From NCBI RefSeq assembly GCF_000328475.2, contig NC_026478.1, forward strand, positions 372,001 through 436,000: a DNA stretch of 64,000 nt. Direction: 5' to 3'. The stretch comes from Mycosarcoma maydis. Taxonomy: Eukaryota; Basidiomycota; Ustilaginomycetes; Ustilaginales. A program made the position numbers and the translations under genes. Below are positions 1-9,000 of the stretch, piece after piece. The stretch's first letter is position 1, and each line of letters starts with the position of its first letter. The notes below the pieces were generated by a model, which did not search any database, was not told the DNA's origin, and saw nothing but the letters and a program-made list of their open reading frames with translations.

Positions 1-149
1 TAAATTTTGTCCATGAGGAAGAGGAGCAACTTTTTGCGAGCGGCTTGTGCCTCGTCATTAAGTTGAACGCGGCAATGAAAGTTGAAGAGAATGAGGATGG
101 CAATGATCTCGCCGTTCATCTCGTCGGGCGGCGCAAGCTTGACGTTCAT
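1..149 (-). CDS. Unidentified protein, N-terminal part only
   Basis: A minus-strand frame starts at an ATG at 147-149 in a very good start context (GCCGCCATGA) and stays open for 49 codons to the window edge. It reads MNVKLAPPDEMNGEIIAILI and continues with a run rich in Leu, Phe, Arg and Lys. Its codons end almost always in C or G, as in the well-supported genes of this window. The start would lie 457 bp from the divergently transcribed TOM7, which is a normal promoter distance here. I do not recognise the family. A plus-strand frame (75-431) overlaps it but has poorer codon use. Existence of the gene is inference. Confidence 0.38.
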   Translation of the reverse strand, partial: MNVKLAPPDEMNGEIIAILILFNFHCRVQLNDEAQAARKKLLLFLMDKI

Positions 150-606
150 GGCGGCGAGAATGAGAACGACAGCGCATCGAAGGCAGTGGAGCGAAGAGTG
201 GTCGTCAACGGCGGTGTCAAGAGGGGAATGTTGATGGATCCTGGAATGATCGCGGATCACAACACAAGACCAACACACACGACTTGCACGCTGAGCTTAA
301 ACGCGTCCGCAAACAGCGAGAGTCACGAGTCTGTGGTTACGAGTCGTGAGTTTCGTACTAGGCGGCTCCTGCTGCTGCTTCCGCTGCTGCTTTCCTCAGG
401 TCAGGGTGCAGCTTCTTCCTCCACCTCTTAGTTGCTCAGTCAAAAAGCTCAAATTGGAGAAGATCGGAAATCGGATTCGACAAGCTTTCTGCTCCGTTGT
501 GGTTTATGACAGTGCTGAAGACTTTTTCCTCCGCTTCTCTGTTCCAACACTACTCTCGGCTCATCCACATTACTCAAAGTCACGACTTTCTTCGCACACA
601 ATCACG
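150..606. other. Intergenic, probable divergent promoter
   Basis: This is the space between the presumed minus-strand gene at the left edge and TOM7. It contains pyrimidine-rich runs around 365-430 and 530-560. No further gene is supported. Confidence 0.4.
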
Positions 607-1262
607 ATGGCATTTTCAGAAGATACCAAGGTGCGTTGCTACTAACATAAAGTCCGACGTCACATGCTCGTACGTGAGGTGGCAGTCTGAGTGAGACAGA
701 ACCACTCTGGCAGGTTGAGGATTTGCTAGAAAGGGGTGCTTCTGTCCCTCTCTACAGCTCCGCGAACCAACCCGATGTTCGATGGACGGATAGAACAGAG
801 AAAACAACACGACAGAAAGGCTGACTGACAGAGGCTCCTCGTACTCTTGTCACAATCACATGGGCATTCGGCATTGCCGACAACAGGAGCGAATCATTAA
901 GGCGGTCGATGTCTCCAAGACTTTGTTGCATTACGGCTGGTAAGTCCGATAGTGCTTTTGTACCGCTGCGCTTGCTGCTTTGCCTTACGATCCGCTCACC
1001 CTCCTTCCTCCCTTTGAATGGGTTTCCCCTTTAATGCGACGCTCTGATCTTACACAGGGTGCCTTTCGTTCTTTACATCGGCTTCACCCGAAGCACGCCC
1101 CAGCCTAGCTTGATCAAGTAGGTGATTCTTGTGGCACATCAGCACGACTTACAAACACGCTCGATTCTGACCAAATTCTTTTCCTTGGCGTCGCCAATGC
1201 AACACCGCTCGCCTATCCTTTCTCTGTCCGCTGTTCATAGGCTCATCAGTCCTCTCGCATGA
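607..1262 (+). CDS. TOM7: Tom7, small subunit of the mitochondrial outer-membrane translocase
   Basis: Four exons join into a 52-residue protein: 607-630, 887-939, 1058-1117 and 1241-1262. Introns are 256, 118 and 123 nt, with donors GTGCGT, GTAAGT and GTAGGT and acceptors CAG, CAG and TAG. The product begins MAFSEDTK, continues ERIIKAVDVSKTLLHYGW and VPFVLYIGFTRSTPQPSLIK, and ends LISPLA. The HYGW-(V/I)PFVLY(I/L)G core and the proline-containing tail are typical of Tom7, which is 50-60 residues long in yeast and animals. Tom7 sits in the outer membrane by its single hydrophobic segment (about residues 20-38) and modulates assembly of the TOM complex. The splice phases agree at all three junctions. 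No single exon is long enough to be found by length alone. Confidence 0.93.
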
Positions 1263-1676
1263 GTGGCATCTTCGGCGACTCCGAACAAGTCCTGCCCTGA
1301 CTTGGGACGCAGAATACTTAAAAGGCACTGCGACTCTGTATGTCTACATCTAACGCGACTATCTCGAAAGACCCGGCAATGTACACCGCTTTCTTCCCTT
1401 GCTCAGCAGTGTGATCTTGCAGCTGATGCGAAGAGTGCCTGTAAGCGTGCCTTCCGAGAGACATAAATAGCTGCACTTTGCATCTTTTCCCCTGCTTTCG
1501 GTTTCGAACATACCGAGGGCCGAATCCACTGTTTGCTGGACAGAAGCGAGAAATTTTGCGATTAACCCGCCCGCTTCTTGTCAACATCACTCCATCGCCA
1601 TTGCATCGATCGACTTTTCTCTGATCACACTTGGTTCCGACGCTCTGCCTTCGTTCACTCTCCTGACACTCTCGCC
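1263..1676. other. Intergenic between TOM7 and the next gene
   Basis: This stretch holds the TOM7 3' end and the upstream region of the gene starting at 1677. I see no RNA gene or supported reading frame in it. Confidence 0.5.
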
Positions 1677-4050
1677 ATGCACAGAAGCGGAGGTCTCAGC
1701 AGCCATGCAAAGGGAGGCGCAGCGCGAAGCGAAAGAAAGCAAGGTCGAACAAAGGACTCCGCATATCAGGCATCAGTTCGGAACTTTGTCGATCCTCCGC
1801 CACCAGGTATACAAAGGCTCCCATCTCCATTAACCCTGCGAACTGCACCACAGACATACAATTACTCTGCTAATGGGACTGTAAACGCAGAGCTCAGCCA
1901 TCCGGTGCAAGACACTATCACTGCTTCTCCGAGAGGCAGATATGCGCAAGGCGCAAATGGTGCAAGCAGCTCTAGGCAGCAGCCGCGCATTGGTATGGCT
2001 AATGCGAACGTAAATACAGAACTCCGTCATAGAGCACACGAAGCGGCTTCAGCTTCTACCAGAGATAAGTATGTACCCGGCCTGATTGCAGCGGGCAGCT
2101 CCACTTTCCGGTCCAGCTCCAGCCACCAGACACCATTGTATGACTCCATCCCGATCGGATACATCAATTCCTCCGGTAGTCAGGTCAACACCTCTGTGCG
2201 TCAGAGTAGCCTCCCACCGACGACAGACTGTCAGCCTACGTTCCTTCCGCATTCGTACCGTGCTGACATGCGCCCGAGGACCGAAAACGTAAATGCTGCG
2301 GAGAGGTTCGGAGATCCGAGCCATAGTGAGCCTGAGGGATTTAAGAGCCGTACCGCCCCGAATCCAGTCACCTGCAAGACCCCTGAAGCTTCGCAGAACG
2401 CGGACCTTGACGCTCTTGGCACACATGTGCGCTGCCACCTGCTCAAGACGGAAGAGTTCAGCAAAGACGTTCAGGCGTACCACAAAGATGCGAAGCACAA
2501 CTGGCAAAAGGTTCATAGTTCGCAGGACTCCATCAATGTTGCCGTCGACAAGATGTCGAATCATCTGCTTGAGATATCCGAGCTTTGTACGACCTTGGCA
2601 AAGTCATGTTCGGCAACGGCGGAGAAGCAATCGAGCTTAGCAGCAGGCCAGACTCGGCTTGAAGAGCTGATTGGTAAGGGTGCTAAATCTTTCCAAATAG
2701 TTGGCTACTTGTGTCTATTGGTAGTCACACTTTTACTGACATTCGCGATGGCGCCTTGCCTTTTCTGCCAAAGAAAATCAAATTTGCCAAGCGATAAAGG
2801 ACATGGCTCAGAACATCAGGTCAACAAAGGATGCAGTAGTGAGGGCTGAAGCAAGTGACAGCGCTGATCGACAGACGAACGCGAATCGACACACTGAGGT
2901 GGGTGGAAACTCGAGAGAACAGGTATCCTGACAGCCTTTTGTCGGTGCATCGACGTACTGATGAGTCCAAAGTCTTTATTGGTACCAACCTCTCCAGCTT
3001 CTCACCTCTGTTGGTGCCCTTCAAGCTGCACTGCATGAGGAGATATACGGTGTCAGAAACGAGCTGAAGACGTTCACAGCACAGGAGCGCGAGCATCGTA
3101 GGTTCGAAAGACAGAGGAGTCTTCAGGAGGAGGAGCGAAAACGGAAGAAGCGCGAAGAGGATCGATGTAGACAAGAGGAGTATGTACAGAGATGTCAAGA
3201 GAGTTGTGAGCGTGTTCTACTTGCCCTTCAAGCTGCGACGCAGCCAGAACCGGGCTCAACTCGTCAGGCCACTCATGCCTTGGACCTTGGAGGAGACCAC
3301 GTACCATCCAGATCACTACCGACGAACACTCGCTTCAGGTCGTGTGAGGACGATCCATACCGGATACTGTCCCCACAGGGAACTAACGGCATCCCAGTTC
3401 TTGAGCAGGACCTTGATGCGCAACACGGGCAAGACGGCAACGCACGGACCGTGGAAGCAGATGTCGCTATCCAAGTCCAAACGAAGACCGACCGACGTAC
3501 ATTTCCCATTCGACCAGTCGATGACGATGACGTAGCGGAGTTTCGAGCGGCGTCCCCGGATCCAAAGGCGCTGAAGAAGAAGAAGCATGGCACGGGTAAG
3601 CGTAGTGCCCCGAGGAAATATGGCGGAAAGGCAAAGAAGCGCTTGCGCACAACAGAAGTTGAAGCTCAAGTCGAAAGCGACGAACCCTCGACTTCGCATC
3701 ATCCTCTTCCCAGGGAGGAAGAAGCCTCTACGTTACAGACAAACATTTTCCAAATTGCGGACCGAGCTACTCAAGCCATTGATCCCATCTCTGAAGGGCA
3801 AGAGGCACTGTCTCTGTCTCGGGAAGCAGTCATTTCGCAGCCTCGGAAAGGGCGACTGGCGGCGAAAGCTCGAAAGCGAAAGCGTCCATTCGGAGATGGT
3901 CCTGATGTTGACGTAACTCATGCTGGCAGGGTGGCACAGAGGCGAAGATCCAAAGAAAAAGTTGCAACACCATACGTCCATCACTCGCATCAGTTGCGAT
4001 CGCGAGGAACACCTACTTTTCTTCCCGAGGTCTGGCCCTTGGTCAAATGA
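1677..4050 (+). CDS. Hypothetical nuclear-type coiled-coil protein, three exons
   Basis: Exons 1677-2673, 2774-2922 and 2998-4050 give 732 residues. The introns (100 and 75 nt) have donors GTAAGG and GTATCC, branch-like CTGAC and CTGATG, and acceptors AAG and CAG. Without splicing, the first frame would run into a false membrane-like tail and stop at 2849; with splicing the coiled coil continues smoothly. Residues 1-270 are disordered and rich in Ser, Pro and Gln. Residues about 275-500 are predicted helical and coiled coil, including a strongly charged QEEERKRKKREEDR stretch. The C-terminal third has several basic clusters (KKKKHGTGKR, KARKRKRP) that look like nuclear localisation signals. 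I recognise no domain. A nuclear scaffold or DNA-associated role is only a guess. The ATG at 1677 is the first in frame. Confidence 0.75.
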
Positions 4051-4307
4051 TTTTGTTGTCCTCATTTGCGTTTGAATGGTCCGGTCGTGTAATAGTAGCA
4101 TAAAACCAAACTGTTTTGAACGATCAAAGGATCGAGTATGATGAGCTTCCTGTTTACTGTAATTGCCGCATACAGCAGAATCGAGTGTGTGCGCGAATCA
4201 TGAACGTCGGAACGCAGGACATGACGATGTGTGATTATACCGGAACAAGCTAACACTTGGAACGATGTATATACGCAAGTTCCAGTTCTATGACGGCGCT
4301 CACGACT

Positions 4308-4415
4308 GGTCGAATGCCCGAGTGGTTATGGGGCTGGCTTCAAGAACATTTTGACTTCTTGGCCACGTATGGCAACAACTCCAGTATATCCTGGGTTCGA
4401 ATCCCAGTTCGACCA
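4308..4415 (+). tRNA. tRNA-Leu(CAA) with intron
   Basis: The acceptor stem GGTCGAA (4308-4314) pairs with TTCGACC (4408-4414), followed by discriminator A. The D arm is CCC...GGG. The T arm CTGGG-TTCGAAT-CCCAG (4391-4407) is perfect. The anticodon loop reads TTCAAG, giving CAA at 4341-4343. About 16 nt after position 37 form an intron whose TTGA can pair with the anticodon, as in other eukaryotic tRNA-Leu(CAA) genes. A long variable arm (about 4367-4388) fits a class II leucine tRNA. The exact intron ends and one base pair at the foot of the anticodon stem are uncertain. Confidence 0.9.
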
Positions 4416-6001
4416 TCAATAGGGTGGGCAACTTTTTATCTATTTTGCACGGTGGGACGATTCGCAGTGATGGATTGGTGGGATGGTGGTGACGACGGGC
4501 GGTTACAAGGCGGGGGTAAGTTGAGAGGCACAGGCAAAGCTGACATGGGCGTCGAGCGATTCAGACGTCACGAATTGCGTGGATTTCATTCGTGATTTTT
4601 TTTCTTGCTGCCGTAACCTGTGAACGTCGTCGATTCATGATTGTGGGTCACCCGGATAGGGCACCTGTAGGGCACTCCTGTGTGGGCGCGAGTGAGATTT
4701 ATGCGGATGTGGGTCAGATTGGCATGACCGGGTTGACAAAGGCAGAGAATCACGAATGGCTTGTGTGGGCTACTCACGACTGTCGTCGCATGACCTGCCA
4801 TGACAGGCAACAATCACGAATCACGAATCACGAATCACGAATATCACTAAAAGCAATACAAGGCTTTTTGACAGAGTGCTGTTGGGCACAATCACAGCTA
4901 ATCGTGAATCGTGAATGAAGGTGCTTACTATTGTTTTATTGTTTTTGTTTTCATTTTTGGATTCTGAATGGGATCATCCAGCCACGAGATTCACTCACTG
5001 ACTGGAGTTGGCGATGGCGCCAGGTCAGATGACAGACCGACTCGCGATGCTGTTCAAGCTGGTTGCCAAACTTTTGACGGCGGGATCATTTTCCCCTTTA
5101 CTGGTGACTATTGCAGAGTAGAGTGGACTGGTAGGAATCAGATAAAGTAGGACAGCTTGTAAGCGATGAGCTATGAGTCAACAAAGCCAACCCTGTACAC
5201 GAAGAAAAGGGTGCGAATCTGAGACAGGGCGAAAGCCGCGCGTGCAGCTGGAGCAGCGGTGACAGAGTTGATGGGTTGAGAAGCGTCAAAGCGTCAGAGC
5301 GCGACTTGTGAGTCGTGAGCTGTGAGTCTTGAGTGAGTGAGGGTCTCAGATTTGGGCTTCGAATCAAATCGGACGCTGCGGGGTTTGGTCGGTTCAGAGT
5401 GAGTCTGAGTGGATTGCAGTGAGTGAAGAGAGAGAGAGAGAGTGTGTGTGTGTGCGCGGTGCAAGCGCGTCCTATTCACGAGTGATTCACGATTCAAGAT
5501 TCGTGATTACAGCCATGAAGGCAGACAGCAGACAGGCGGCTTTGCACGTTGACTTGCTTGTCGTTGTTCTCCCTCTCTCTCTGTCTTTGACTCCGAACAC
5601 GATTCACTCATTCCACCTTCCCCTTCCCTCCCTCCCTCTCTCTCTCTCGTCCCATTCCCTGTGGATCACTACATCGCGTTACGACCTGCTGCTTACACCA
5701 CGGACCGTCCCCGAAGCCAGCGCAACAAGCGCCCTTGTTCACTCTCTGTCTGCATTCATTTACCGCATACCCTCGCATCTCAGCGATCGCTGGCCTTTAA
5801 AACGATCGAGTCGTTCACTTTGGTTCATCTTCTTCCTTTCCATCGTTTCGCCGCACACTTGAGCGCATCTTCAATGTTGGCTTGAAGCTGTGCCACCCGC
5901 TGGTCAGTTTGCCAGAAACGACGCGTCATCCCCCTGCATGCGGTCAAGCGTTTATCGGTAGCTTTTCAATCCCTACGTACGCGTTCGCAGATACTACAGT
6001 C
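4416..6001. other. Intergenic, upstream region of the Sec7 gene
   Basis: No gene is supported here. The region contains heptad repeats of the TCACGA motif (4812-4839 and about 4902-4916), a GA/GT microsatellite at about 5424-5457, and long CT-rich tracts at 5563-5650 typical of smut promoters. Confidence 0.5.
4812..4839. repeat. Heptad repeat AATCACG x4
   Basis: Four perfect head-to-tail copies of AATCACG. This is one of the clearest instances of the TCACGA motif family that recurs in the intergenic regions of this window. Confidence 0.9.
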
Positions 6002-9000
6002 ATGGTCGCCACCTTGAACGGTGCTGAACGCGCACCTCGCACTTCGACATTGCAGCGCGAACCTCATCGCGCACTCGAGGCGCTTTCCAATTTCTATGGC
6101 CGCTTCTCCACCGACAGTGGCTCTCACCGTCCAAGAAACACAGATGCCTCCCTTTCTAGCAATGCCGGCAGCATACGCAGGTCTTCCTCTGGAACCGAGT
6201 TTTACTCCAACGCTCACAGCGTCAACGGTGGCGAGGAACTGTCATCGAGTCTTGAGGCTTCAGCATCGCTGCCCAAATCACCGCGCGTTCATTCCTCCTT
6301 CTCGGCAGCAGCAGTAGCATCCGCTTCCCGCTCGTCTCTCGAAAAGAGAAACTCGCAAGCAAGCATGCCCAACAATGCACTTGCATCGCCTTCCGCTCGC
6401 AATTCGCCCGCTGACTCGTCTCCTCGCACGACCTCTTCCGCTCTTGCCGACGCCTCCTACTCGAACAGTGGCGGCGGCGGCCCTGCATCTGGCCTCGTGT
6501 CATCATCGATGCAGAACAAAGGCACTTCTGTTGACATCGCTGCTATCAACCATTACTCTCCTAGCTCCCTCTCCAGGACCTTTCCTTGGCTGTCCAGCAC
6601 CACAGATGCCGCGTCAAAGCGCGATCGCGTGTCATCATCCCCCCTATACAAGCATGGTATTGCTCCGATAAAGACCGATTCACCACCCATCGAACAGTAC
6701 AGCAGAGGAAAGGGCTTCGGTTGGAACCCAAACAAGGACCATGCAACCCCCAAGTCCGCTTCCAACGTCCGCCTTGGTACCAGCAGCTCTCACCCTGACG
6801 TTCACAGTCGCGGACTTGGATTCAAGTCCTCATCTGAGCTCGATCTTCCCGAGCGTATGCGTAGCCAGCGCAAGGGAGCGCCCGCACCACCGCGCCTCTC
6901 GCAGGATCCCATTGCCTTCAGCATCGAAGAAGAGCTTAGACCTCATGCTCACCCTTCCAGAAGCGACTCAGCCTTTTCCCGTTTTGGTCGCGCATTTCGT
7001 CGCAAGAGCAAGACGGGCGGCGAGATGAGAGCTGATTACAGCGCACATGCTCCTGCTGTCCCGCCGCTGCCTAGGACGCCCCGCAACACCTCCAGCCAGA
7101 CACCCCCGGCCAAGCCATCGGATCCTTTCGCCGAAAAAGCTCTCAAAGCAAGCAGCGGCTTTGTCGGCCGCACTCCCTCTAAAATGGGCAGCGTTGCAGG
7201 TCTGAACGAGCAAAACAGAGGAATGTCAAAGGTGTCACTGGCAAGACAACCACCGACTAGCGGCGATACGATGACGGGCGAGAATGCATCTGCGAGAACC
7301 GAACAGAAGATCATCGTTTACGACGAGACTCGAACGGGTCAAGAGTTTGCGACGATGCCGTCCACGTCGCAGCAAGACCATGCACTGGCTTCGCAGAATG
7401 GCGACGAGCAAGCACTCAAGCACCCCGACTCCGACGATGTGCTTCTCACGACAGATACGGCCCCTGCGAATGCGAGCTTCGATACCCCTTCGCCAACCTC
7501 GCGACCCATTTCAGATTCGTCCGAGCAACCTCTGACCACTGACTCGTCCTCATCAAACGCGCACCGCAGCTCACTAGCTTTCCTTGCTTCCGCAATCTCG
7601 ACAGGTGCCATCACGTCCGAAGTAGAAGGTGCTAGTAACGAGGCTCAAAAGGAATCTCCAGAGTCGGACGAAATCAGCCAAGGACTGGTCGACGCCCACT
7701 CTCCATCACACATCGAGACCAACGCCACAGCGCCACCTTCCTCGGATAGCACCTCGCGCGATCCAAGTGCGGATCGCAGACGCCTCGAACCAAAATCAGC
7801 AACCCGTCACGATCAAATTCCCAGTATTTTGACCGACTTTCTCAGTATGGACGCCGAGCTATCGGCAAAGGATAGCGAGAAACAGATCGCCAAGACCCCC
7901 TCTCGATCTACCCGAGACGAGATGTTTGCAACAGACACGAGTACTGACAGCTCGGGCCTGCCCATGAAGCGGACCATCAGTGGAAACTCGGATGGCCGCC
8001 GATCATCGGCGAGTTCGTCGTCAAAAGCAACTCGCGCCACCAAAGGCGTCTTCATGGCGCCAGCTGCGGGGCCAAGCATGGGCGGCTTTGTATCGCCCTT
8101 CTATGTTGCTCCACTCACGTCTACTGACTCTGGCGTGGCAACACGGGCGAGTCGCCCTTCTGGCCGTCGAGCCAGCGCGACAAGCGATGACTCCAGGAGC
8201 GTAAACAGCGGACCACGACGCGGCTCCTCTTCCCTTTCCTCTTCACTCGCGATACCAGACAGCGCAGCTGTAGAAGAGAAACAATCAACTGTTGTGACGC
8301 GTACCAACGACGACAATGCTGATCAGCCTCGAGAGCTCAGCGAGACCGACAAGGCTAGAAAAGTCAAGTCATTCGCTAATTTGCGAGCTTCGTCCAAGGA
8401 TCAAGGCCAGGAGGCCCTGCCGCGTGCCAGCACCTCCAGGCTGCCGTCTCCCTCAGCCTTACTGCACGCGCCAGACGACCAAAAGAAGGCATCAAGTCCA
8501 AATTTACAGCCCAGTGTCAGCACTTCCGCCAAAGGCCTGCCTGGTCTGCCGTCCGAAGAATCCTCACCGCAATCTCGCAGTGTCTCACAACGGTTCTTCC
8601 GCAGGCCACAGACGAGTGGCGCTGAGGCAGGATTGCTTGGAGAGCGCTCAGCTCTGTCTTTTGCGAATGGCGAAGAAAGTACGGCCCTGCAGACGGGCTT
8701 GGTTCCTGGGCGTGCGTCTCTCGACGATGCGGGTCGGTCGTCGATGCCGTACTCTTCGTCTCCGACCGACAACAACTTTGAGATGCTGGCAGCACGAGAC
8801 TCATCAGTGACACCAAGCAAGTCTAGCGAAGCAACCGAGCGTCAGTCTGTCACCGCCAACATGGACCGCACTCGTGCTTTCAATCTTGAAAGCAAAGATA
8901 GCGTCATCCTCGGCCGAAGACCGAGCGAGCAGAGCATTGGTCCCATCTCGCCTTCTTCGTCAAGGCTGGATTCGCAGGGTGGTGCAGCTGGACTGTTTGG

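Noticed and set aside
75..431. Plus-strand frame of 119 codons at the left edge
   Set aside because: Codon use is unlike the real genes and it ends in simple Leu/Ser repeats; the opposite strand looks more gene-like.
2674..2849. Apparent transmembrane C-terminus (GYLCLLVVTLLLTFAMAPCL) of the gene at 1677
   Set aside because: It is the translation of an intron with donor GTAAGG, branch CTGAC and acceptor AAG; skipping it restores a continuous coiled coil.
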